Shown here: in pieces, positions 45,693-57,900 of the stretch
Position numbering within the stretch: position 1 is the first letter of the stretch
How the letters are laid out: every line of letters starts with the position of its first letter
DNA from: Micractinium sp. NFX-FRZ
Taxonomy: Eukaryota; Chlorophyta; Trebouxiophyceae; Chlorellales; Chlorellaceae
Assembly (NCBI GenBank): GCA_029339195.1
Contig: JAPTJF010000351.1
Location: 1 to 64,000 of the forward strand
DNA: 64,000 bases
Reading direction: 5' to 3'
Program-made: the position numbers and the translations under genes
The notes under the pieces: model-generated
What the model was told of the DNA's origin: nothing
Seen by the model: the letters and a program-made list of their open reading frames with translations, nothing else
Databases searched by the model: none

Positions 45693-48201
45693 TCACAGCA
45701 GCTCCACAGTCAAGCCGGGAGGTGCCAAGCTGAGCAGCTGCCTTACAGCCTCACCGTGCACCGCCGCATCCCCTTCTGCCTGGCCGGGCTTGCTGGGTTC
45801 GTGCCGCTGCAGTTGCAGCCAGGTCAGCGCCGGCATGCTCAGCAGCATCTCCACGTCGGCACAGCTCAGCGGTGCCAGCTCAGCGCTTGCATGGTTGCTT
45901 TTGCCAGCACCTCTGCTGCCAGCAACAATGCCAGTGCTGCCCCTGCTGCCGGCGCCACTGCAAGCGCTGCCACTGCTGCCTGCGTTGCTGCTTGCGGCTC
46001 TGCTGCTGGCCCTGCCGCTGCCGCCACCCCAGCCACAAGCCAGGCAAAGGTGGGTGAGGGCAGTGGCATGCCCAAGCTCTGGAGGCAGGCGGGACTCTGC
46101 CAGCGCGCTTGGTCCCAGTGCCAGCGATGCCAGGCCTGCGAAACACATGAAAATGAGAGTGGGATGAGGTGCGCTGTGAGTGACCATCCGCGGGCACTCC
46201 CAACCTGCCCCCGGCTCCATGTGGGTCGCACAGGGGCACAGTGCCTGCCCGCCACCTCGCAGTGCTGGCCATGGCAGCCTGCCACACTCCGCCCAACCCC
46301 AGCTGCTGCACAGTACAGCAGCACACCGCTGAGAAGCTGCCACACAGTACCGCAGTACATTCCTGGGGCGCTGCCACACAGTGCAGCAGAACACCCCTCG
46401 CCTTGCAGACTCGCCGCAGGCAGGTGCTGTAGGCGGGTGTGCGACAGATCCAGCCGCCTCAACGGCCGGGGGCAGGCGGCCAGGGCCTCTGGCAACACCT
46501 GCCCCAGTGCCCCGCCGCTGACAGACAGGCTGGCCAGCCCTCCTGCCTGCCCCAGCAGCACCCGCAGCGCCGCTGCCAGGCCCTGGCTGCCGGCAGCGCT
46601 GGAGCAGGCGTGGAGGTGCAGGCTGTGCAGGCGGGGGCAGCCCAGCAGGGCTGCCGCGTCCAGCTGGCAGTCGGCCAGGCGCAGGTGCCTGCACGTCTCC
46701 CCAGCCGGCAGCAGCGCCTCCAGCAGGGCGGCCAGGGAGGGCAGCTGGCGCAGGCCCACCAGGGTCAGCACGCGAGGGCCGGTGCCCGGTGGGTCAGCAG
46801 GCCCCCAGGAGCAGCGCCGCAGGTTCGCCCCCGCCACCTGCAGGCAGGGCGGCGGCAAGAGAAGCCGTCGGTGGCAGGGAGGGCGGGCAGGCCCTAGGGA
46901 CGGGCGCGGCACAAGAGGGATGGGCTGGCACAGACTGAGTGCAGGCGGGGGCCGGGGCAAGCACTAATCACACCAAGCACTAATCACCCCCGGCATGCCT
47001 CTGCTGCAAGGCGTGCCCCCGAATCCGCACTCCCCAAACCACCCGATCCGTCCCAACTCAACACCATCAACCCCACCTGCAGCCAGCCACAGCCCCGCTC
47101 CGCCGCATACGATGCCAGGCCCGCCGGGAAGCTGGCGGGCGGCGGCAGCGGCAGGACGCTGCCAAAGCTCCCGCCGGCGCGGTCCTTGAGGTACAGCTGG
47201 CGCAGGCACGGCAGGGCTGGCAGGTGGGAGAGCGGGGGCAGCGGGGCGACCGACTCAAGATGCAGGGCGGTGAGGCGCGAGAAAGCGGGCAGGGAGTCCG
47301 TAAGGGTGGGCGGGACCTGGCTGGTGGTCACGCTGAGGCTGCTCAGCGTGGTTAGCGTGCACAGCGTGCCCGCCACGCTGTGCGGCAGCCGCCGGGCTTC
47401 CAAGCGCAGCTCGGTGAGCGCCGGCAGGCGTTGTAGGGCCGCCGCCAGCGCATCCCCCGGCGTGTTGGTGCTCAGGTGAAGGCTGGCCATCTGGGTGAGG
47501 GTGGCAAGCGCAGCTGCCGTCTCTGCTGGAAGCTGAGCGGCATCCAGAGACAGGTGGGTGAGCCAGGGGAAGCGGCGCAGCGCCAGGAGCGGGGCGGGAG
47601 GCAGCAGCGGGCCGTGCTCGAGGGTCAGCCGGGCCAGGGGGCAGGGGGGCAGGTCCGCCAGCAGGAGGGCCAAGGCACATTGTCGCGCCCCGGCAGGCGG
47701 GGGAGCCAGGTTGCCCCCGGGCGCGGGCAGCGCGGCTGGGACGGCGGCAGCGGCAGCGGACGCATCGTCCTCAGGGGCAGCAGCTTCAAATGCTGCCTCC
47801 AAGCTGCTGCCGCCCCGCACGGCCAGGGACTGCGCACCGCTGCCGCGCTGGCGGAGCAGGCGCCGCTTCCCGTCCAGCCATGCAGCTCGCTGCGACGCGT
47901 CTGCTGCGGCCAGGCGTTCAGCTGACAATGTGAGGTGCCTCCAGGCCTCGGGCTCGTGCCACAGGAGGGCGCGCCAGCGGTTGCAGACAAGGCTCAGCGC
48001 GGCCCTGCAGCGGGAGGGGCGTGGCCGACGGCTGCGGTCACGGTGGCGGTGGGGGTTGTGTCGTCCAAGGTTGCGATAGGCGGTAGCTGCGCCAGTCCTC
48101 TGATCTTGAGTGTGATGTGGTGCCAGCCGGCGCCCGCCTCACCTGCTTTCGCTCGCGAGCGCGAGAATGAGGTTCAGCACTGGGCAAGGCAACTCATCCA
48201 T
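45693..48201 (-). CDS. F-box and leucine-rich-repeat protein
   Basis: Four exons: 48201-48143, 48004-47077, 46837-46402, 46135-45693; 621 residues, in phase. The N-terminus reads MDELPCPVLNLILAL and continues ALSLVCNRWRALLWHEPEAW across the first intron, a typical F-box that binds SKP1 in SCF ubiquitin ligases. Leucine-rich repeats follow (WLTHLSLDAAQLP, ALTELRLEARRLP, RLTALHLESVAPLP, RHLRLADCQLDAAAL), presumably for substrate binding. A glycine/serine-rich insert lies near the C-terminus. The intron after exon 3 appears to use a GC donor (GCGAGG at 46401), the only phase-compatible choice I found. The intron itself has repeated GCTGCCACACAGT motifs. Confidence 0.75.
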
Positions 48202-48729
48202 CGCTGTCGGCGCGTGGCTATGAGGGTGTAGACGCGCTTAAGGACGGGGTTTCAGTGCGATTCGCGCCCCAGCGTGAGCGTGCTAGGGTTCCACTTGGGG
48301 CACAGCCCAGCAGGCCAAGTTACAAGAGGGGCTCAGTCAGGCTGGCAAGTCAGCTGGGATTGCAATTTACCAGTACACACACGTTCGCCGCTCAATTGGT
48401 GTAACAGTGCCGGCGGCCACCGTCCGATCGCGCCATCTGCAACCTTCCGCCTTCTCACTCGCTCAAAGGAGTCTCCTGAACCTTCCGAGCACGCGGTACG
48501 TAGCGATGATCGGCCCGGGGAGCAGTTTCTCGGCGCCACTCCCGTTGCTGCCGGTTGCCGCCTGCCGCCTGCCCGCCGCCTGCCGCCTGCTACCTCCCGC
48601 CGCGTCTGCTGGCCCGCCCACTAGCCTATCCAGTCTCTTCAGCGTACCTCCGTTGAGCATGCACCACCCGCCTTCTGCCCGCTGCCTCCTCCTGGCCCAC
48701 CTGCTGCAGCCCGCCAGCAGCACCGCCGG

Positions 48730-51339
48730 ATGGCGTGGCACTCGCCTGCAGGCGCCGAGTTCTTTCAGCGCCGCCTCGCCCGCTGCGCTGCCCTGCCGCC
48801 AGCGGAGCGGCCCCCCGAGGCGTCTGCCTTCCTCGAGTCGGTGGGACACGTGCGCGACGTGGGGCTGCTGCTGCCGCTGAAGCGCAACGCGCCCGGCGGC
48901 CAGAGGGCGTCGCTACCCCAGGATGCGGCGGCGGCGGAGCGGGCCCTGCTTGCCTTTGTGAAAATGGTGCGAGCAGACTACCTGTGCCCAGAGACCCCCT
49001 GCGGCGAATTTTACTTCCCAGACCATCTGTCGGGTGAGTCTAACCTAGCCTTTACAGCTTACCATTGTTGAGCATGCACTACAGCCCAAGGCGCACGCAG
49101 GAATGAAGCGTTTCACGCTGCCGCAGCAGATGTCGGGTCATGTGAGGTGTGCGCAGAAGTAACATGTGTGTGGCAGGGCGCCACACACCCCTGCCCTCCC
49201 CCTGGTCTGCCCTCCAGTGCACACGGTTTCCCCCGCACCCCCGCCTGGCCCAGCGCCCTCCCCACCCCCACTTTCCACCCGCCTCGCCGCTTCACGTCTC
49301 ACCTGCCACTGCAGAGTACGCGATGCACCTGCGCCCCGGGGGCGGCATGGCCGCCCGCATCCCCGGCTGGCCTCCCGGCCCGCTGGCAGAGGTGCTCGCC
49401 AGCTGGCACCTGGCGGCGGCCCACCCCGACCCGGTGCTATCCGTACAGACCGCCAAAAGTGCCCATGGCATGGCGGCCCACCCAGCCATGCGCATGGAAC
49501 TCAGCATGCAGCTGGCAGCTATCATCCAGCGGGCACCAGCAATCATGGCGGCTGCTGCAGCCAGCGGAGGCAGCGGCGGCAGCGGCGGCGGCGGCAGGGG
49601 CAGGGCGAGTGGGACGCAGCAGGTGCAGCAGGTGCAGCAGGCGCAGCAGCACCCAGCAGAGCCGCTGTCTCTCACTGTGGACCAGTTCCTGTATGCACTG
49701 CACGGCCGGCTGGTGCTGGTGGTTGGCGTTGTGCAGAGCCCGTGGGATAAGGTGCCACCTGGCATGCGTGCCGAGGTGGCGCGCATGCCGCAGCTGCCGC
49801 CGGCGCGGGTGGCAGAGGCGCTGGCGGCGGCCAGCGCCAGCCTGGAGGCGATGCTGCAGCTGGAGCCAAACAATCCGATGACCCACTACTTTGCAGGTGG
49901 GCCTTGTGAATGGTGCACTGTCGGGGTGTCGGATGTCGGTATGGCATTGCACGCGAGTGGCGGGGTGACCATGTCGGGCCCGCTGCCTCGCACGCTGTGT
50001 TGCTGCTGAATGCACGGTGCGGGTCTGGCTGCGTGAGTGGGAGGGCACGGCTGCATCTCCCTGTTTTTACACATGATTGTGTGTGCATGTGTGTGTGCGC
50101 GTTGATCTCAAAACAGTAAAGCAGTAAGCCAAGCACCAGCGTGGGAAAGCTGACTGAGCATGACCCGACCGTCGGTTCCGTGCAGGCATGCACCACGGCC
50201 GCGCGCCTCCAGGGGAGCACGGCGGGCATCAGGCGGCCGTCGACGCCTGGCTGCGCTGCTATGAGCTGGGCAAGCAGCAGCGCAGCGACTGGTGGGTTGC
50301 CCGGGGCGGCGCCGGAGCGCTGACCTGTGCGGCAAACAAGGGCGCGCGCGTGCGGCCGGAGACGCTGCGGGCAGCGAAGGCGGCGTTCTCGGAGGCGGAG
50401 GCGGCTCGCAAGCGGTGCAAGAAGCTGGTGCCGGAGCCATGGGTGCAGGTAGGGTGGGGTGTGTGACACGGGTGGGGTGGCAAGATGCTTGGGAGGCAGG
50501 CACGCAGGAGCCCCGTGGCTGAGCTGAGCTGGCAGGTGCTGCTGGGGCGGCGGGCGGCAGGCAGATGCGGTGGCGGCAGAAAGGGGGCTGGCAGGCAGGT
50601 GCGTGCGGTGGCGGCAGAACGGGGGCATGCAGGCAGGGGTCTGTTTCCGGGAGGAAGGGGTGTGGTGGGCGGGGCGCAGTATGCAGGGTGCCAGGTGGGC
50701 GGGAGGTGAGCGGTTGTTGAGCAGGGGCTTGAAGATGAGATGCACGTGGACGGGCACACGGGGAGGGCAGACAGGTGAGCAGGTGGGTGGATGGGGATGG
50801 TTCTTTCGTCAGGTTGTGCAAGCTCGGGCCAGGCAGCAGCCGCTACAGCACCGGCGCCGGTGCCGCTGCCATTCAGAGTATCCGCATTCTGGGGCGGTTT
50901 GCTCTGACTCACTTCAGCTACCTCTTCCTCTCACCGCTCTGTGCCGCAGACGATGGACTCGCACGCGCAGGCTGCCTCCTCGGTGCTCCAGCTGTTACAC
51001 TCCGACAGCGCCAGCGCCAGCCGCGCATCTGCCACAGCCGGCACCCGCAGCGGCCGCGGCTCTGCTGCCGGCGGCAGCAGCGGCAGCGGCCCCGGGGCTG
51101 CGCCCCGCGGGGGCGGCTCACATGCCGTTGACGGCGCGATTGCTGGCCTGAGCGGCCTCATGGAGAGCATGCAAAGCATGGGGGAGTCACGTTACTGCGT
51201 GTGCAGCGGGTGCGGGCAGAAGTCCTTGGGGCTACGACGCTGCTCCCGCTGCCGCAAGGTGGCCTACTGCTCCGCCGACTGCCAAAAGTTGCATTGGAAG
51301 GCGCACAAGCCCGAGTGCGCTCCGCCCCCCGCCACCTGA
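48730..51339 (+). CDS. MYND zinc-finger protein (third in window)
   Basis: Four exons: 48730-49033, 49315-49896, 50186-50448, 50950-51339; 512 residues, in phase. The C-terminus is a complete MYND finger: CVCSGCG, then LRRCSRCRKVAYCSADC, then WKAHKPEC. The N-terminal part is helical with a glycine-rich and a VQQ-repeat linker in exon 2, and is not like the two large MYND genes to the left, so these probably belong to separate subfamilies. The region after EPNNPMTHYF resembles helical repeat proteins. A role in protein binding is expected from the finger; the partner is unknown. The start at 48730 is the first ATG in the frame; the preceding 200 bases are cytosine-rich and may be 5' UTR. Confidence 0.75.
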
Positions 51340-51439
51340 GCATGCGGTGTTCTCAGGCGGCAGCAGTGCTGGACTACTTTTGCATTTGGTTCACCGAACT
51401 GTCCGCGCCATGCTGTGTCTTGCAATACGTGTGCTTGTA

Positions 51440-51444
51440 TGTAA
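51440..51444 (+). promoter_or_regulatory. Possible TGTAA polyadenylation signal
   Basis: TGTAA lies 101 bases after the stop of the gene ending at 51339, in a T-rich stretch, the best-placed such signal in the window. Confidence 0.55.
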
Positions 51445-51477
51445 ATGTGTGATTTCAGCTGACGTCGTGCGACGCAG

Positions 51478-51841
51478 CGTGGGTGCGCTGGCAGCAGCAG
51501 CTGGGCTGCACCTGCCGTAGTCTGGCCGTGGGGCTGGCCCGCCAGTTGCCAGCAAACCTTTGGAAAGCAGCAGGTGCAGGGCGCCTCCCGGTTGTTGTTG
51601 CGGTAAGTGAGCACAGTGCAGCAGGAGGAAAGCCGGAACCGCCAGTGGCATGCCCCCTGCTCTCCCTGCCGCCAACCGGGTGCATGTGCCCAAAACAACC
51701 GCACAGAGCAGGGTCGTGGTGGAGTGGACGGTGGAAGTTGACTGTGCATGTGGTGCAAGGTTCTTGACCTAACGCGGTGCTGAGAACACTATCAGCTGGG
51801 CGGCATGGGTGAGCTGGCGGCGGCAGCTGGGCGGCACCTGC
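51478..51841 (+). repeat. Direct repeat in the spacer before the gene at 52019
   Basis: Sequence at about 51478-51515 recurs at about 51804-51841 with several substitutions; the shared core is GCAGCTGGG followed by GCACCTGC. No gene is recognised between 51445 and 52018. Confidence 0.5.
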
Positions 51842-52018
51842 TGCTGTCAACCGCTGGTCATGGTGCTGTGGCTTCCTCCCAGGGCCCACCGGGTGGTATT
51901 GCGAGCCCCCTGCACGTTTCGTTCAACAATCTGCGTTTTCCTGCAGTTCTCACTGGTGCTTTGCGCTTCCCGACCTGAACCTGCGGCTCCGCTCTCGCGT
52001 GCGCGCGGCCCTTACAGA

Positions 52019-54390
52019 ATGAGCGGCTCAGCGGAGGCTGCAGCCGTGGCGGCCAGCCATGACGAGACTGGCGACTGCGCAGAGCAGGACGACGCCAGGA
52101 GCTGGGGGCAGCTGCTGAGCGCCGCCGCCTCTGGCGCCGCCAGCAAGCTGACGTCTGACGCACGCAAGGGTGTGTGGGTGGGCCGATGTGTCTTGCTCCC
52201 CACTTCTGCCAAGCACACCGACACCCACCAAAAGCCTTACAGTTGCACGTGCCTCACAGACGCCAGTTTGTACCGCCCGCAGGCATGGTGGCGGCGTCGG
52301 CGGCGGGCATCGCCGCGGCGGTGCGCGGCGGTGCGGCGCACGCTGGAGTGGAGGCCACGCGCGCCCTGCTGGTAATGAAGATGGACGGATTTGTTAGGTG
52401 GGCTCCCCTGCCCAACCTTCTACTGATTTACCTTCGCTACTGGCTTGCCACTGGACCTTACTTCTTCTGCAACCCTACAGCCCTGGTCAAGACACAGCAG
52501 CTGCTGCCTTGACCGCGGCTGCCGCCCAGGCGGCGCTGGCGTGGGCCCCTGGCTGAGCTGTTGCTGCCATTTCACCACACGTTGCATGCAATGCATGCAG
52601 CCTGCATACGGGCAGCATCCTCACGCTGTCGGCAGCTGTCCTTCAACCGGCCCACGCTGCCCCCGTCTGATCCATTCTGTGCCCCTGCAGGGGTGTGTTC
52701 CAGCGGCTGGAACATGTGGCGAGGGAGGCGGCTTGTGTGAGCAAGCTGCGTTGCCACCTCACTCGCCTGACCTACTTTCCACCCCCCTTGCCCACTTTGC
52801 TTCCCATACAATTTGATGTGCGACCTGCAGGGATGTGTTGGAGCGACTGGTGGCCACTGGAGAGGCGGCGGCAGCGGGGCGGCTGTGCGTGGTGGCAGTT
52901 GAGCTGGGTCCAGATCAGGCGGAAGCTATCCGGAAGGTGGCGGTGCAGCTGCTGCTGGCTGGCGACACACACACCGCCGCCGCCGTGACGGCGGCATTTT
53001 GGGAGGCGGCCGGCGCTGCGCAGGCTGCTGCTGCTGCTGCTCCTCCTGCTGTTGCGGCGGAGGACAGCAGTGGCGGCGGCGATGGCGTGCCCAGTCACCC
53101 TCTTGCCAGCAGCGGCAGTGGTGGCGGCTTGGAGAAGCAAGCAGTTGGGGCTGCAGAGAAGGCTCTGGTGGCGGCGCTGGCAGCAGTGGAGGAGGGGCGA
53201 AAGGGTGTCGGCAGCATCACAGCAGAGGCGACGGGGCAGGCTGCAGGCACCCTCGGCCCTGCAGGCACAGAGCCGGCGGCAACCAGCGGGGTACCAGCAG
53301 AGGGCATGGCAGCGCTCAGCCTGGGAGAGGGTGGCGCTGCACCTGCCGGTCCAGCTGCCGCTGGTACCCCTGCGGCACCAGCCGCACAGCAGGCTGCGCG
53401 AGAGGCAAGCGCAGCTGCCGTCCCAGCTGCTGCCGCTACCCCTGCGGTACCAGCAGCACCCGCTGCCGCACAGCAGGCTGCGGCGGGGGCCAGCGCTCCT
53501 CCTCCTGCCGCCCTGGTCTTGGAAGAGCCCAGCGCTGGCGAGCTGCAGGCGGCAGCAGCGGTGGTGCTGGCGGCTGCTGTGGTGGAGGCGGTGCAGGCGG
53601 GGCATGCAGGCACGGTGGTGGAGGTGACGGAAGAGCTGATGGGGGCGGGGCAGGAGGAGCTGGTGGCAGCGCTGATTGAGGCGATGGTGCAGGCAGGTGA
53701 GGCTGACACTCTGTATTTCTCTCTCCTTCCTAATTGCTCTTAAAGGGTAGTGCTGGGCTGGCTTGAACGCGGGAGACGGTGGCTGAGCTGTGGGCCGGGC
53801 CGAGGGCTTGCGGGACTGTCACACCTCAGCACATCTCGCGGGATCTCCTGGCAGCGGTGCTCACAGACGGCTTGCTCCCGGCCTGGCCTGGCCTACCCGT
53901 GCTGCAGGGCACAGCCGCGAGGCTGGGCAGGTGTCGGTGGCGGCGCTGGCGGCGGGGAAACTCCGTGTGGTGGCGGCGCTGTCACGTGAGTGCGACTGGG
54001 ATGGGCTGTGTGTATAAATGTATGTGTGATGAAATGGGAACAGCACGGTGGCTGGGGTACGTGCAGGAAGATGCATTGCCAGCTGGCGCGGCTCTCTCCA
54101 GTGCATGTCCGCATGTCACGCTTCTGAAATGTGCATTGCCCTGCCTGCCTGCCTGGCACGAATGCACCCTTCCTGCTGCGCTGTGCTGTGCTGTGCTCGA
54201 TGTGCCGCGAGCTCACGCTCCCTGCCGCGCCGTACTGCTGCGCCCTCGGTGCGTTGCAGGCGTGCTGGCGGCCGACAACGAGGGCGCGGTGCTGGGGCGC
54301 GTGCTGCTGGCAACCACCGTGGAGGGCGCCAAGGCGCTGAGCGGGAGCGCGCTGCGTGCGCTAGGCTACAGCGTGGGCCAGGAGCTGTGA
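52019..54390 (+). CDS. Unknown alanine-rich protein
   Basis: Five-exon model: 52019-52169, 52283-52397, 52831-53696, 53908-53985, 54260-54390; 446 residues, all joins in phase. No known domain is recognised. The N-terminal half reads as helical and non-repetitive (DVLERLVATGEAAAAG, AEAIRKVAVQLLLAGDTHT). The middle is alanine-, proline- and glutamine-rich, with AAQQA and AVPAA repeats. The C-terminal part (GQVSVAALAAGKLRVVAAL, VLGRVLLATTVEGAKAL) again looks helical. A sequence resembling the start of exon 3 lies just upstream (52690-52738), preceded by its own acceptor, but its only donor is in the wrong phase for joining the next exon. It is probably a decayed exon duplicate. Confidence 0.55.
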
Positions 54391-54914
54391 CGGAGGCAGT
54401 GGTAGAAAGAAGACGCTTGAAGCGGGGGAAGGGCGCTGAGCTGAGCTGGCGTGCAATGCCGGCGCTGAGCGCAGCTGGCTTTGACTGTTATGGGACAGGA
54501 TAACCCGGGAGCATACAGGCGCAGGCTGACTGGAAGGTCTGAATGCAAGCGGCCTGGAAGGCTGCCCGGCCATGCCGTTGGCGCCCGCCGGCGTGCCCGC
54601 TGCACTCCCTGCACCTGCTCGCGCCGTGCATCGCCGGGCTGCGAGCGCTGCCCTTCCCCCTGCCACACCCCTGCCTCTGTGTAGCAAGCCTGTCTAGCTC
54701 TGCTTCTACATGCGTTCGTAAATTGCAGCCTCCGCCTAGCAGGGCACCAACCAGACAGCTAGCAGCACAACAGGGTTAGCCCTTGCACAGCAGCGCCCAG
54801 CCACATGGGCAGTGGGCCGAGCTCCCCCGGCCACAGGCGGTGTGCTAGAATTGTAGCGAGGCAGCAACACACACAATGCCCCGCTTGATCTGCCATGCCG
54901 GCGCCTAGAGGCTA
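54391..54914. other. Convergent spacer
   Basis: Between the stop of the unknown gene and that of the helicase. No gene or clear polyadenylation motif is seen on either strand. Confidence 0.5.
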
Positions 54915-57900
54915 CTAGAGGTAGAGGGAGGCAGCAAAGACAATGTCTCGCTTGATGCGCTCAATCGCCTTGTCAAACTTGTCGGCCAGCTCCTGGTCTC
55001 CCACCACGCGCAGCGCGCCCGACAGCTGGCGCAGCAGCTCCTCCAGCCGCCGGATGGCGCGCACCAGGGAGCCCTGCGGAGACAAAATTTCGGCACAAAG
55101 GCAACAGAAGGGGGGCGGGGGGTAAGGGAGGCCAGGCGTTGGTTGGATGGATGGGGCGCGGCAGGTCGTCTAGCCGCCACCGGGGCCCTGCAGCCACAAA
55201 CCACAACAGGTGTGCCAACACATGAAGTTTTGGGCCCTAGTGGGAGGGTGCTGTCATTTCGCCGGCAGGGAGGAGACCACCCACCTCGAAGGTCTTGCCC
55301 ACGCCGTTGGAGGCAGTAAACACACCGCCATATCGAAGTGCATTCAAACACCCGCAGAAACAGGATAGCCAGCGGCCTCACCTCAAAGATTTCGGCCATC
55401 TTGTACAGCGTGGCAAAGGGCACCCCCTGGCACCAGGCCGCCACCATGTCCGTCAGGTCTGCAGGGGGAGGCGGGAGGGGTGCTTTACAATGTGAGACAG
55501 AGGCACTCAATGTGGAGGGGTGGAGCAGCGCAGGGAGCAGGTGCTGTTGCATAGTGCCCCGCCCCACCACGTTTAGTGTAGTACCACCGGTGGTACCATG
55601 CACCCGGCAAGCAGCTGTCCACGTACCAAGCCACGACATCCACCTCCCTCCAGCTTGCAGTCCCCCGACCCCGCCACAAATGGTACTGCAGTACCCCGTC
55701 CGCACCTGGCCGGAAGCTGTCCACGTACTCCTCCACGTCCACCCCCTCCAGCTTGCAGTCGGCGGCCACCTTGGCCACACGGCGGGCGGTGTCCCGCAGC
55801 GCAGCATAGGGAGCCTCCAGGTCGGGCCGCACCTTGTTGCCCGTCTGCAAACGGGGTACCAGATGCCGTTTTTGGGCAAGGTGGGAAGGGGCAGAGGAAG
55901 GGAAGGGTCAGAGAGCCGGTAGGAACACGGCAGCAGCCAGTCCCAACCCACTGTCCAATCACCTGCCACCTGCCCTCCCTCCTTGCCCACCCTCACCTGC
56001 AACCTGTTCTGCCAGGGGGAGCAGCCGGATCACACGCACCGCAAGCAACACACCCCAACACACTTGTTTCGCTAGGATATGCCCACCCGCTCCAACCAAC
56101 CCCACCCCGCCCCACCTCTGTCTTCTCCCTCCAGATGAAGCAGGAGATGAGGGCGCACAGCTGCTCCAGGCTGCAGGGCAGGGGGGGCGTGGCAGGAATG
56201 CAGGGTGGGATTAGGGTGCAGGGGATGGGGGCGAACAGCTGGTCCAGGAAAGCGGGGTGAAATTGAAGAAGTAGAAAGCGCTCACCTCAGGTCCTGGAAC
56301 TGCCCGGCGCACAGGACATCGCAACGAGCACCCATACAAGGCGACGCAGACAACTCATGACATGAAAATTAAGGGGGAAACAACTGAAAAAACGCCCACC
56401 TCAGGTCCTGGAACTGCCCAGCAAACACCATCTCCGTCAGCACCAGCTCGTCCCCGGTGCTCAGCTCGGATGCAAAGCGGCCCTGCAGGGAGGAGCGGTG
56501 GCAGGGGGAGCACAGAGAAGGACGCTGTTGGGTGGACTTGAGGCCAGGCCGGTGCGTGCAGTGGCGCAACCTGCACGCTTGGCAATGCCAGAAGCAAGCG
56601 CCAGCGGCGCCCTGCTCTTGCCCAGGCTTGTTGGGCAGGCCGAGCAGCAGGCACGAGGGGAAGGCTGACCAACAATGAACAAACGGCGTGCACCCGCCTA
56701 GGCGGTGACCACCCCCCTCCTGGTCAGTGCGGCTGTCAGCCAGCGATGTGCACCACTAACCCACTACACTTCCCATCAAGTCATTCATCCATTCATCAAG
56801 CAGCTGAACCATCAAGTTGAATACATGAGTTTGATGGGTACCCACTGAATCGAGTCACCAATTAGAGTACTCTGGCACCCACCTTGACAGTGACTACCCC
56901 CTCCTTGTCCAGGTAGCCCAGCGCCTTGAGCACCTTCTTGCGCGCCTGGAGAGGGGGAACACAGAGGGGCGCGGGAAGGGGGGGAATGAGAGGCAGTGTG
57001 AGACACGCAGGGTGGGGCAGGGTGGGGTGGGGCTTCCCAGCGCTTGAAGCTATTGTTGCGTGCTCGGCGCTGTAGAGTCCAAGCTGAACACCAACTCAGC
57101 AAGTCGGGACTTAGCGTACCTTCAAGTCCTCGTGCAATATGAGGCGCTGCGCCCCCTTGACCTCCTTCTTGGCTGTCCGCACCGCCTCGTGCAGCGCCTG
57201 CGGGTGGAATGGGGTGGGGGAGCGGGTTGGACGGGTGGGTGAGCAGGGTGTACGGGGAAGGCAACGCGGGGGTAAAGAGGCGGGCAGACGCTGTGCGAGG
57301 CGGAGTGACGATGGGGAGGGCAAGGGGGGGTGGTAGAGGCACGACCACCGGCCTGCCCCCCTTCTGCAGCAGCGCCGCCAGCCCTGCCTGCAGCGTGAGC
57401 GCCAGCCTGCCGCCAGCCGGTGCCTGCTCGCCTCCCCCACCCCCAAATCCCCACCTGCCCACGCACAACACGACCACACAACCCACAAACACAGGAAGGC
57501 ATGTGCTGACGCAGCCGCAGTACACGCACCTGCTTCTGCAGCACCGCCTCCAGCCGCGCCTGCAGTGTGGGGAACCCTGCCAGCGGGTGCTTGCCCAGCA
57601 GCCCCTCTATGCTCTCTGCCTTGCGCTGCAGCTTGCGCAGCCCCTCATCCTGCACTCGAACGCAATATGAAATAAACAATGTAACATCAGCAGGCAGGGG
57701 AAGCCCTCATTGGCCTCAGTCCTGCAGACGCAGCTTGCGCATAATGCAACGGTCTGCAATGCAACACCCACCCCACCTCGATTTTCATGTCCTCCTCCGG
57801 GTCCAGGTGGGGTAACCCCTGCCTCAATCTATCCCGCAGCCAACACACACAAATAAAGAGCACAATGCAACACACACCTCGATCTTCATGTCCTCCTCCG

